A stretch of 64,000 nt of DNA, taken from JBOEGW01 sp050633625. GTDB taxonomy: Bacteria > Pseudomonadota > Alphaproteobacteria > Rhodobacterales > Rhodobacteraceae. Position 1 is the stretch's first letter. Each line of letters begins with the position of its first letter. A program made the translations under genes and the position numbers. Shown piece after piece: positions 27,228 through 34,191 of this stretch. The stretch is from the NCBI GenBank assembly GCA_050633625.1, contig JBOEGW010000011.1:186001-250000 (forward strand), in the 5' to 3' direction. The notes below the pieces were generated by a model. That model did no database searches. It was not told the DNA's origin and worked only from the letters and a program-made list of their open reading frames with translations.

Positions 27228-28292
27228 ATGACGACTGAGAACACCCCACCCAAACGCCCCCTCACTTTGCGTGACGTCTCCGAAGCCTCAGGTGTCAGCG
27301 AAATGACTGTTTCGCGTGTGTTGCGAAACCGCGGGGATGTATCCGAGACCACCCGCGAGAAAGTCTTGCACGCCGCGAAATCACTTGGCTATGTGCCGAA
27401 CAAGATCGCGGGAGCGCTGGCCTCCCAAAGGGTCAATTTGGTCGCGGTCATTATTCCCTCGCTGTCCAATATGGTGTTTCCCGAAGTCATGACCGCCATT
27501 TCCGATGTGCTGGACGACACCCCCCTTCAACCTGTCGTTGGCGTGACCAATTACAAATCCGAACGCGAGGAAAAAGTCCTGTACGAAATGCTGTCCTGGC
27601 GACCTTCTGGGGTCATCATCGCCGGGCTTGAGCACTCTGAGAACGCAAAAGCAATGCTGCGCGGTGCGGGAATTCCGGTTGTCGAGATCATGGATACCGA
27701 CGGAAAGCCAATTGACTCCGCTGTCGGAATTTCGCACCGGCGCGCAGGGCGCATGATGGCGGAAGCGATCATCAAAGCGGGATATAGAAAGATTGGATTC
27801 TTGGGCACCAAGATGCCGCTCGACCACCGCGCGCGAAAGCGGTTTGAGGGGTTCACGGAAGCGCTGGCCAAGAAAGGTTTAGAAATCAGCGATCAGGAAT
27901 TCTACGAAGGGGGGTCAGCGTTGGCGAAAGGTCGTGAAATGACCGAAACCATTTTGAAACGTCGCCCGGATCTAGATTTTCTGTATTATTCCAACGACAT
28001 GATTGGCGCTGGTGGTTTGCTGTACTGCCTTGATGCGGGAATTTCAGTTCCCGATGATTTGGGGCTTGCTGGTTTTAATGGCGTGGAGTTGCTGCAAGGG
28101 CTGCCACGCAAACTTGCCACAATGGATGCCTGCCGCTCCGAGATCGGGCGCAAAGCCGCGGAAATTATCGCTGCAAGTGCTGAAGCGGGCGACCTGAGCG
28201 CGATAGACGCGCAAAAAATAGAGCTAACGCCGACGATCCAATACGGCGACACCCTGCGCCGCAAGCCGCTCGAAGGCAATTACCCCGAGTAA
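27228..28292 (+). CDS. LacI-family transcriptional regulator
   Basis: 354 aa. The N-terminal HTH reads LTLRDVSEASGVSEMTVSRVLRN, followed by the hinge helix (ALASQRVNLV) and a periplasmic-binding-protein-like effector domain (VAVIIPSLSNMVFPEV; DFLYYSNDMIGAGGLLYCLD; GLAGFNGVELL). The sequence style resembles gluconate-type GntR regulators. The effector is unknown and no sugar catabolic genes adjoin it, so targets other than itself lie elsewhere. It is the last gene before tRNA-Arg and the integrated element. Confidence 0.92.
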   Translation: MTTENTPPKRPLTLRDVSEASGVSEMTVSRVLRNRGDVSETTREKVLHAAKSLGYVPNKIAGALASQRVNLVAVIIPSLSNMVFPEVMTAISDVLDDTPLQPVVGVTNYKSEREEKVLYEMLSWRPSGVIIAGLEHSENAKAMLRGAGIPVVEIMDTDGKPIDSAVGISHRRAGRMMAEAIIKAGYRKIGFLGTKMPLDHRARKRFEGFTEALAKKGLEISDQEFYEGGSALAKGREMTETILKRRPDLDFLYYSNDMIGAGGLLYCLDAGISVPDDLGLAGFNGVELLQGLPRKLATMDACRSEIGRKAAEIIAASAEAGDLSAIDAQKIELTPTIQYGDTLRRKPLEGNYPE

Positions 28293-28339
28293 TCCGCCAG
28301 TGGACAATCTAAGCCAAACCCGCCACAAATCCCCCGCAT

Positions 28340-28416
28340 GGCCCCGTGGCTCAACTGGATAGAGCAGCCCCCTCCTAAGGGGCAGGTTGCAGGTTCGAAT
28401 CCTGCCGGGGTCGCCA
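28340..28416 (+). tRNA. tRNA-Arg(CCT), CCA encoded
   Basis: A full cloverleaf: acceptor GGCCCCG/CGGGGTC (one G-U pair), D arm, anticodon arm with loop CTCCTAA (anticodon CCT, Arg), T arm GCAGG-TTCGAAT-CCTGC, discriminator G at 28413 and CCA at 28414-28416. The 3' half from 28370 on is shared with the integrated element and repeated at 41688-41730. The native 3' end, preserved in the distal copy, has discriminator A. Confidence 0.95.
28370..28412 (+). repeat. attL: 43-bp direct repeat within tRNA-Arg
   Basis: Starts CCCTCCTAAGG in the anticodon loop and ends CCGGGGTC at the end of the acceptor stem. It is identical over 43 bp to 41688-41730. The crossover must lie inside this segment, which keeps the tRNA gene functional. 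Confidence 0.93.
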
Positions 28417-28474
28417 AAAACACCTGAAAAATATGGCTTATTTACAGGACGTTGTGCAGCTGCTTGCAGAAACA

Positions 28475-28490
28475 CCCGAGAACTTTCGGG
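28475..28490. other. Short inverted repeat upstream of the mob operon (possible oriT part)
   Basis: CCCGA-N6-TCGGG lies in the 155-bp non-coding stretch between attL and the first gene. In ColE1 the origin of transfer precedes the mob operon. This is the only non-coding position upstream of mobC, because mobC itself overlaps the preceding gene. No nic-site consensus was recognised. Confidence 0.25.
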
Positions 28491-28518
28491 CCGAATTCTA
28501 CTGAAACGGCAGAAATCT

Positions 28519-28537
28519 CGTACAAAACCTGTACAAA
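28519..28537 (+). repeat. Candidate integrase arm sites near attL
   Basis: Two 8-mers, CGTACAAA (28519-28526) and TGTACAAA (28530-28537), start 11 bp (one helical turn) apart. The same motif occurs three times at the other end of the element next to attR, in the same orientation. This is the pattern expected of arm-type binding sites for a tyrosine integrase. Confidence 0.45.
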
Positions 28538-28571
28538 ATTCGCATGTCTTTGCGCACTTTGGGGCGATCCA

Positions 28572-29426
28572 ATGAGCTGGCGGGTCGCAAACACATGCGC
28601 TGAACGAAAGTTCGGCAGCGCAACACGCAAGCAGATCATCATGTTCTTGGCCGACAAGGCGAGCGATGACGGCTCGGGCATCTGGTGTTCTAAGGGCACG
28701 ATCCAGCGGCATACGGAGCTGGGCGAGACTACGGTCAAGCGAACCGTCCGCGAGTTCTTGAAGGAAGGCATTTTAGTCGAGACCGGTGCGCGCACCTGCA
28801 AGAACGGTTTCACCGTCGTTTACCGGATCGATCTGACCAAGGTTGAGGCGCTGGACCCCACGCTTGAACCTGAGATTGAGACGGGGTCCACAGTGGCCCC
28901 CGTCCAGTCTGGCCCCGGTACGGGGGCCACTGTGGCCGGGGTACCGGGGCCACCACGGCCCCCAAACCATCCTAAAACCATCCATAAACCACCTACGCGC
29001 ATGCGCGAAGCGGGGGAGGCTGAAGAAGCTGAGAAGATTCTAGCGGCCTATCCGCCCGACCGATTGCGCGGGAAGGCTCAGTGTCTTGGGCGAATCAGGG
29101 ACATCCTGGATGCTGGAACAAAGGTGGAGGACCTGTTGCTGGCTGTGAAGGCCTACGCGTCCGAGAGTTCGGGCTTCACCCGCTCCAAGGTCTGTTTCTC
29201 AGATAACTGGTTCGGGTCGGGACGTTGGCGGAGCTACGTCGAGGACATCACCCAGGGTCGGGAAACGGCAAAGGCGAAGGAAGCCGAGATGCTGGCTGGC
29301 TTGGCGAATTGGGTGACGGATCGCCATCCACTTTGCCGCCACATCACGCCCGGCCAGATCGATGCACTCTTGGCCGCTGAGCTGGTGACACAGGCGCAAA
29401 TTCAGGCGGCGGGCCTCAGATCATGA
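28572..29426 (+). CDS. Replication-initiator-like HTH protein of the element
   Basis: 284 aa. The N-terminus is a winged-helix/MarR-like HTH (KQIIMFLADKASDDGSG, CSKGTIQRHTELGETTVKR, LKEGILVE) as in phage O-type and plasmid Rep proteins. A Pro/Gly-rich linker (about 100-140) separates it from a C-terminal module with LLLAVKAYASES and DNWFGSGRWRSYVED, which resembles the helicase-loader-like tail of phage replication proteins. I start it at ATG 28572; the open frame extends to 28452 but has no domain content there. It overlaps mobC by an ATGA. It may support transient replication of the excised circle (inference). Confidence 0.65.
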   Translation: MSWRVANTCAERKFGSATRKQIIMFLADKASDDGSGIWCSKGTIQRHTELGETTVKRTVREFLKEGILVETGARTCKNGFTVVYRIDLTKVEALDPTLEPEIETGSTVAPVQSGPGTGATVAGVPGPPRPPNHPKTIHKPPTRMREAGEAEEAEKILAAYPPDRLRGKAQCLGRIRDILDAGTKVEDLLLAVKAYASESSGFTRSKVCFSDNWFGSGRWRSYVEDITQGRETAKAKEAEMLAGLANWVTDRHPLCRHITPGQIDALLAAELVTQAQIQAAGLRS

Positions 29427-29896
29427 GCGGTTCCGATCCCACCGAAGAGCAAACAGCAAGGCGACCCATGTCATACGGCTGCGCCGATGACACGGGACCT
29501 TGCGAGGGGCGGCAAGCCTCCCCTTCGAACCCCACCGGCGCGGGCGAAGCCCCCGCCAAAGAGCCGCTGACCGAAACCTTTGTCTTCCGTTGCACCGCGT
29601 CCGAGAAGGCCCAATTGCGCGCCAAGGCCGAGGCCTCGGGCCTGCCTGCCGCGACGCTTCTGCGCGAGGCGCTTGGCCTCACCGAGTCTCGCCGTCGCAA
29701 ACCTATCCCCCGCGTCGATCCGGCGCTTGTGCTGGAGGTCGGGCGTATCGGTGGCAACCTCAACCAGATTGCCCGCTGGCTGAACCACACCATGAAGGCC
29801 AGGCGCACCGACCTCGACACGCTGACCGTCGCGCGCCGCCTTGTGGTGATCGAACGCCAGCTCGCCGCGCTTCTCGATGAGGCCCGGCAGTGCTGA
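29423..29896 (+). CDS. mobC: MobC-type relaxosome accessory protein
   Basis: 157 aa. After a 45-residue low-complexity leader, the conserved part reads ETFVFRCTASEKAQLRAKAEASGLPAATLLREALGL, a ribbon-helix-helix-like DNA-binding domain, followed by the MobC signature RIGGNLNQIARWLN. MobC proteins bind oriT and help the relaxase open the strands. It overlaps the relaxase start by 7 bp, as in ColE1-family mob operons. Confidence 0.88.
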   Translation: MSGSDPTEEQTARRPMSYGCADDTGPCEGRQASPSNPTGAGEAPAKEPLTETFVFRCTASEKAQLRAKAEASGLPAATLLREALGLTESRRRKPIPRVDPALVLEVGRIGGNLNQIARWLNHTMKARRTDLDTLTVARRLVVIERQLAALLDEARQC

Positions 29897-31443
29897 TCAA
29901 GTTCTTCCCCAATGGCAAAGGCGCGGGCGCGGGGCCGGTCGGGTACCTCGTGGCCGAGCGCGTGCTGGCCTACGACGGCAACCGCGACTTGATCCGCGAT
30001 GCTGACGGCCAGCCCTTAACCGTCACCCGCGATCCGTTGCCCGAGGTCTTGCGTGGCAACCCCGAGCGAACCGAGGCCTTGATCGACGCCAGCCGCCACC
30101 AGTGGACCTACCGCGCGGGCGTGATCAGTTTTGCCGACAGCGACGACCCGACCGAGGACCAGCAGGCCGAGGTCATGGACCAGTTCGAGCGGCTGGCCTT
30201 CGCGGGGCTGGACCCCGAGCAATATGAGGTACTCTGGGTCCGCCATCGCCACGAAGGCCGGGTCGAGTTGCACTTCTGTACGCCGCGTCTGGAGCTGACG
30301 ACGGGCAAGAGCCTCAACATCGCGCCACCGGGCTATCAGGACGCCTATGACAGCCTGCGAGACGTGATGAACCAGCGCCACGGCTGGGCCGATCCTATGG
30401 ATGTCGAGCGCACCCAGGACGTCCGCGACACCATCGAGGCCCCAACCCGCGCGCAGGGCCGGGACGAGCTACATGCCTGGATACAGGACCAGATCGATAT
30501 GGGTCTGATCGCCGACCGCGCGACTTTGATCGAGGCGTTGACCGAAGCAGGCTTCGACCTGCCGCGCACCGGCAAGGCCTACATCACCGCCCGCGACCCA
30601 GACACGGGCGAGCGCTGGCGGCTGAAAGGAGAGATTTTCCATGAAGACTGGCAAGCCGACCCGGCTGAGCGAGAAACTGAACGCGGAGCTCGACGAGATC
30701 AGGCAGGAACACGTCGCCTCGATCTCATCCCAGCTCAAGAGCTTCAGGATCGATTTGAAGAGCATTGTGGGCGCCGCGCAGCATACCATCGCGAGCGATA
30801 CGCACCGCTTTCAGACCGAGACAGCGAACCTGTTCGAGACGCGGCTGAGGTCGATCCGCCTCTGGCTGACGATCTCGCCCTGGCTGATCGCAGCGATGGT
30901 GCTGACGGGGATCGCCTTGATGACGGCCGCGAGCTTCTTCTGGACGGTGCATCTGAGCCGCTCAGAGCTGACGGAACTGGGCCTGACACGGATCGAGCGG
31001 CCCGAGGGGACGTGGCTGATCCTGGACCCGTCGAAGACGCGCCTGCGCACCTGCACGATGGGCGAAAGACACGTGACCTGCATTCGGATCGAGGAGGACT
31101 AGATGACCCAACTGACAGCCTTGGAACGCGATTTGCTCGCCTGCGTCGAGCGGTTGGTGACGGCCTCCGAGGCCTCCGCGAAGGACTTGACCGCCTTGGA
31201 GACACGCTCGACCGGCAGGATCGAGAAGGAACTGGCTGGCTTGAAAGACTGCTTGACCTTGGTCATTCGTTCACAAGCCGCATCCATGCAGGCCTTGAAC
31301 GGATTGCTGAACGACGAGGCGAGCTACAAGACGCTGGACGAGAGCTTGCAGCAGAGCTTGACCTTAGCGAAAGCCGCCGCCGAGAGATTGAGGGACAGCT
31401 AGACAGCCAAGAGGCGCACGCGGAGCGGGGGGTGAGGCATTAA
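29890..31443 (+). CDS. mobA: Relaxase (MobA/MbeA-like, MOBP type with HEH motif)
   Basis: 517 aa. The N-terminal 240 residues are a relaxase of the MobA/VirD2 superfamily. It begins MLIKFFPNGKGAGAGPVGYL, and motif III is VRHRHEGRVELHF with H119, E126 and H128. ColE1 MbeA (MOBP5) has H-E-N with the same spacing, so this is an H-E-H variant. The C-terminal half is rich in Asp, Arg, Gly and Leu, because two further genes (mobB, mobD) are read from the same DNA in another frame. It nicks oriT and pilots the strand to a helper secretion system. Confidence 0.88.
   Translation: MLIKFFPNGKGAGAGPVGYLVAERVLAYDGNRDLIRDADGQPLTVTRDPLPEVLRGNPERTEALIDASRHQWTYRAGVISFADSDDPTEDQQAEVMDQFERLAFAGLDPEQYEVLWVRHRHEGRVELHFCTPRLELTTGKSLNIAPPGYQDAYDSLRDVMNQRHGWADPMDVERTQDVRDTIEAPTRAQGRDELHAWIQDQIDMGLIADRATLIEALTEAGFDLPRTGKAYITARDPDTGERWRLKGEIFHEDWQADPAERETERGARRDQAGTRRLDLIPAQELQDRFEEHCGRRAAYHRERYAPLSDRDSEPVRDAAEVDPPLADDLALADRSDGADGDRLDDGRELLLDGASEPLRADGTGPDTDRAARGDVADPGPVEDAPAHLHDGRKTRDLHSDRGGLDDPTDSLGTRFARLRRAVGDGLRGLREGLDRLGDTLDRQDREGTGWLERLLDLGHSFTSRIHAGLERIAERRGELQDAGRELAAELDLSESRRREIEGQLDSQEAHAERGVRH
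30641..31102 (+). CDS. mobB: MobB/MbeB-like protein nested in the relaxase gene
   Basis: 153 aa read in a different frame wholly inside mobA. Translation is supported by a strong Shine-Dalgarno (AAAGGAGAG, 9 nt before ATG). The protein looks real: a helical N-terminal region (LSEKLNAELDEIRQEHVASI), a single transmembrane segment at about 93-117 (WLTISPWLIAAMVLTGIALM) and a compact C-terminal domain ending RTCTMGERHVTCIRIEED. In ColE1, MbeB is encoded in the same nested position, associates with the membrane and stabilises the relaxosome. The stop is followed directly by the mobD ATG. Confidence 0.82.
   Translation: MKTGKPTRLSEKLNAELDEIRQEHVASISSQLKSFRIDLKSIVGAAQHTIASDTHRFQTETANLFETRLRSIRLWLTISPWLIAAMVLTGIALMTAASFFWTVHLSRSELTELGLTRIERPEGTWLILDPSKTRLRTCTMGERHVTCIRIEED
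31103..31402 (+). CDS. mobD: MobD/MbeD-like protein nested in the relaxase gene
   Basis: 99 aa, starting right at the mobB stop (TAG-ATG), in the same frame as mobB and nested in the 3' part of mobA. A Shine-Dalgarno, GAGGAGGA, lies 4 nt upstream. The sequence is helical and coiled-coil-like (MTQLTALERDLLACVERLV; LDESLQQSLTLAKAAAERL) and matches MbeD-like proteins of ColE1 plasmids in size and character. MbeD is linked to mobilization and entry exclusion in ColE1. The exact role here is inferred from position. Confidence 0.75.
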   Translation: MTQLTALERDLLACVERLVTASEASAKDLTALETRSTGRIEKELAGLKDCLTLVIRSQAASMQALNGLLNDEASYKTLDESLQQSLTLAKAAAERLRDS

Positions 31444-31587
31444 CTTTTGGAATTCCAAGACGAGAAATGGTGACAGCTGACAACTCGCCGAAAAAGGGCA
31501 ACATACGCGTTCATGTCCGTTTACGGCGGACTACTTCATTTAGGGCCCACCAAGGCTGCGCTCGTTTGTATATCCGAGTGACGTGTC

Positions 31588-32337
31588 TCATCTTTTGGGA
31601 AGCTGGTAAATCTCCTCGATGCTGGCTTCTACAGGCATCCCATTTTTGCCATTTACTCTCACAACTGAGAAGAACTCGGCTGCACCCACGCTTGCCGCTA
31701 GCGGCTTCAGCAAGTGGTCCTCGGTCATGAGGCGGGTGCTGCCACCTGTTCCTAGGCCATGGCAGCCCGCAAAAACGAAGACAAAGCTACCAGAATCATT
31801 GCGGCGAAGCTTGGCAACCAGGGCAAAGTCATAGTCCCAAGTGCCGTCCTTCCCCATTAACGGTTCGTATGTCTGCGTCGCAGATTGCAGCTTACCGAAG
31901 TCTTCAGAGAAGCCAAACGGAGCCCGTGAAAGCGCCTCAGTCCAGACTTCATCTGCTAGCGCATTTTTCTTGGGGCCACCCAACAGGATCAGGTGGCTTT
32001 TTTCGGAAGATCTTTCTTCTACGGGATTGGAAATAATGTTGAGAGATGCATCAATCTCTTTTGCCCGGCGTTCGATGTTTTTTAGAGCCAGAACTTCAGG
32101 AAGGCTAAGCCGTTTCGATCTGTGCGATGCCGGCCCTTCCCGTATTGTGAGATACACGTCTACTTTTGCCCCTTTGGACACCGGAAACCATACCCGACGG
32201 ATGAAACGCATCCTCCGCCACTCTCGAAATATCCTGAAATAGTAGCCAGCCAAGATCGAAACAATCGTGGCAACTATGCTAGCGGCTATCGAACCCAACG
32301 AAAAACCGTCCCCAAAAATTCCAATAATTTCTGTCAC
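31588..32337 (-). CDS. Membrane-anchored Rossmann-like protein, unknown family
   Basis: 249 aa. One transmembrane helix at 13-35 is followed by a basic stretch (RIFREWRRMRFIRR), which predicts a cytoplasmic C-terminus. The soluble domain has alternating strands and helices with two striking motifs, LILLGGPKKN (116-125) and FVFVFAGCHGLGTGGS (185-200), which look like nucleotide-binding loops. I recall similar GGPxxN...HGxGT patterns in uncharacterised proteins but cannot name the family. Its start overlaps the Nudix gene stop by an ATGA, so it is the third member of a coupled trio. A membrane-bound effector or sensor for a nucleotide produced or removed by its partners is an inference. Confidence 0.72.
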   Translation of the reverse strand: MTEIIGIFGDGFSLGSIAASIVATIVSILAGYYFRIFREWRRMRFIRRVWFPVSKGAKVDVYLTIREGPASHRSKRLSLPEVLALKNIERRAKEIDASLNIISNPVEERSSEKSHLILLGGPKKNALADEVWTEALSRAPFGFSEDFGKLQSATQTYEPLMGKDGTWDYDFALVAKLRRNDSGSFVFVFAGCHGLGTGGSTRLMTEDHLLKPLAASVGAAEFFSVVRVNGKNGMPVEASIEEIYQLPKR

Positions 32338-32774
32338 TTCAAGAAACCCAGAATAGCCACAACCGTTGGAGCGTGCGTGATTTTGCCATTAAGCACAAGT
32401 TCGCGTGCTTGCGCCATATTCACCACTTCGCGCTCAAGCTCATAGCTAGTGCCAGTTTCGGTCACTCCGAACACTTCGATCAAGTGGGTACGATGGAACG
32501 ACGCTGAATGGTCCATATCCAAACTCAAGTGAACGGTCGCTTTCTGTCCCTTCAGCCCAGCTTCCTCAGCGAGCTCTCTATGTGCAGCAGCGATAGTGCT
32601 TTCATCAGATTCGATTTTGCCACCCGGTAGCTCGAGAGTTTGAGAGCCAAAATTCGGACGCCGCTGAGAAACGAGCACCAGTTGGCCTTCTAGCCTTGCG
32701 ATAACTGAAACCGACTCTGGGAATGATATCCACCCATTCTCAGTGTCGACTGAAACACCCGAAGCCAGCTTCAT
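32334..32774 (-). CDS. Nudix hydrolase in cargo operon
   Basis: 146 aa with a perfect Nudix box (GX5EX7REUXEEXGU): residues from GKIESDE through RELAEEAGL. Nudix enzymes cleave nucleoside diphosphates linked to another moiety. Substrate specificity cannot be read. It overlaps the thymidylate-kinase-like gene upstream and the membrane-protein gene downstream by ATGA on both sides, so the three are translationally coupled. Located in the integrated element. Confidence 0.9.
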   Translation of the reverse strand: MKLASGVSVDTENGWISFPESVSVIARLEGQLVLVSQRRPNFGSQTLELPGGKIESDESTIAAAHRELAEEAGLKGQKATVHLSLDMDHSASFHRTHLIEVFGVTETGTSYELEREVVNMAQARELVLNGKITHAPTVVAILGFLK

Positions 32775-33481
32775 GTTAGCATACTGCTGTTTTCGCCTTT
32801 AACTTTGGCGGTGACATGCTCGACAATCTCACGGTCCCTGGAAGCACCTGGAGGAAATCGATCCCAAGTCGCGAGGCTTAACATGATATCCCTTAAAGAA
32901 GCCCAGTTCTCAATCGTCCTGATCTTCCTGGGACTCATCTGCCCGTCGCGCTTAATCGCGTTACTTTTTGACACTTGTGGGTCTCCATCTAGAAGCAAAG
33001 AAATGTCCGGGGTGATCATTGTGAGTAGTTCTTTCGAAATCGGCTGTTCGAAACCGTTCGGTCCAAACAACATTTGTTGAGCCCAAAGAGAGTAGATACA
33101 TCGGTCAAAAATATGTATCTGTTCCGGTTGGCGCTCAGCACTCTGGAGGTGAAGAAAAAAAGCAGCCGCTCGACAAAGAAAATCAGAAACTTGATACCGT
33201 TTGAAGACTAGGTCACTTTGTGTCGAATTTTGTAAGTTTCTCTCGAAACTCACAATGTTCACGGGAACATCTAGTTGATCTAGTAGTGACGTTCGCAGCT
33301 TGCAACATACGCTCGTCTTGCCCACTGCATCGATGCCATCAACGAAAATTATCAAATCCTGAGCCCTAAGTTCGTCCCATTGGTGAGGACCGATTAAATT
33401 ACGTCCGGAGGGGTGAACCTTCGGCCTATAGGTTCGCGGTAAACTGTCAGGCAGCGACAAGCGGCTCAATGCCAGATACAT
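32771..33481 (-). CDS. Thymidylate-kinase-like P-loop nucleotide kinase
   Basis: About 236 aa from the ATG at 33481; the frame is open to 33511. The Walker A is FVDGIDAVGKTS (about 47-57), as in thymidylate kinases, and the DRx motif is IFDRCIYS (about 124-131). A basic lid-like segment (SNAIKRDGQMSPRKIR) follows. The protein is longer than Tmk and has an extra ~40 residues before the P-loop, so it is a divergent NMP kinase rather than the housekeeping enzyme. The start is uncertain: ATG 33481 lies inside the end of higA (35-bp overlap). It is coupled to the Nudix gene by ATGA. Confidence 0.75.
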   Translation of the reverse strand: MYLALSRLSLPDSLPRTYRPKVHPSGRNLIGPHQWDELRAQDLIIFVDGIDAVGKTSVCCKLRTSLLDQLDVPVNIVSFERNLQNSTQSDLVFKRYQVSDFLCRAAAFFLHLQSAERQPEQIHIFDRCIYSLWAQQMLFGPNGFEQPISKELLTMITPDISLLLDGDPQVSKSNAIKRDGQMSPRKIRTIENWASLRDIMLSLATWDRFPPGASRDREIVEHVTAKVKGENSSMLT

Positions 33482-33737
33482 CGATCTCCCTTGCCGCCAG
33501 CGCCATGTCATAGTTTGTCTGCAAATTCACCCAGTAGGCCGGAGTTGTATTGAACACACGGGCAAGGCGAAGCGCCGTGTCTGGTGTGATCCCAGTCGTG
33601 CCCTTGATCAAACGTTCGATCCGCGTCCGAGGCACACCCAAACGCCGCGCAAACGCAATGGCCCCCATCTCCAGGGGATCGAGGTAAAGCTCTTTCAGGA
33701 CTTCACCGGGGTGCATCGGGTTTTCAAGCAAGCTCAT
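33447..33737 (-). CDS. higA: HigA-type antitoxin
   Basis: 96 aa XRE-HTH antitoxin of the HigA/VapI family: PMHPGEVLKELYLDPLEM, FARRLGVPRTRIERLIKG (HTH), ITPDTALRLARVFNTTPAYW. HigA binds and neutralises HigB and represses its own operon. It follows higB by 12 bp, the toxin-first order typical of higBA. Its 3' end overlaps the start region of the kinase-like gene, which joins the module to the downstream trio. Confidence 0.93.
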   Translation of the reverse strand: MSLLENPMHPGEVLKELYLDPLEMGAIAFARRLGVPRTRIERLIKGTTGITPDTALRLARVFNTTPAYWVNLQTNYDMALAAREIDVSGIEPLVAA

Positions 33738-33749
33738 CAGCGTATCCTC

Positions 33750-34031
33750 TCAATGGTAGTCCACAATTTCGACATCGGCGGGGCCATTCGGCGTCCAGAC
33801 AAAGCAGATGCGCCATTGCCCGTTGATCCGCACCGAATGTTGCCCTGTCCGATCACCTTTCAGTTCTTCCAGGTGGTTGCCGGGCGGGAACCGCAAATCC
33901 TCAACAACAACCGCAGCATCCAACGCCGAAAGCATCGCCCGCGTGCGCTTCACCAAGTCACCCGGGAAGCCTTTGCCGTACATGCCTTTCACGGCGTTGG
34001 CGGCGTGTTTGCCCTTGGTGCTTTGGATCAT
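33750..34031 (-). CDS. higB: HigB-type toxin (RelE superfamily)
   Basis: 93 aa. The C-terminal half carries the RelE/HigB pattern LEELKGDRTGQHSVRINGQWRI and the end VEIVDYH with its catalytic His. HigB is a ribosome-dependent mRNA nuclease. Toxin upstream of antitoxin and the small size are typical. A palindrome upstream (34041-34057) is a likely HigA operator. Confidence 0.92.
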   Translation of the reverse strand: MIQSTKGKHAANAVKGMYGKGFPGDLVKRTRAMLSALDAAVVVEDLRFPPGNHLEELKGDRTGQHSVRINGQWRICFVWTPNGPADVEIVDYH

Positions 34032-34040
34032 GTAATGCGT

Positions 34041-34057
34041 GTATCATAAAGAGATAC
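34041..34057. promoter_or_regulatory. Palindrome upstream of higB (likely HigA operator)
   Basis: GTATC-N7-GATAC, 10 bp before the higB start, followed upstream by a related half-site (GATAC near 34072) and, on the minus strand, a TTGACA-like -35 near 34060-34065. This is the expected place for an antitoxin-binding operator. Confidence 0.55.
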
Positions 34058-34191
34058 ATGTGTCAATATGTGATACATATGCTTTGTTCCACCAAGTCTG
34101 CAATTTCGATCGCTGTTTTCATTGGAAGCAGAAAGCGCACAGCGCGATGTCCTACGAAGTAGCCTTGCCATGCAATTTCCAAGACGAATTT

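Noticed and set aside
29500..31205. Further open frames in the mob region (for example 29500-29880 plus, 30744-31205 minus)
   Set aside because: Unlike mobB and mobD, they lack a ribosome site and protein-like features; high GC creates many open frames.
31444..31587. Possible gene or terminator between mobA and the membrane-protein gene
   Set aside because: Only weak inverted repeats and no convincing reading frame; left unannotated.
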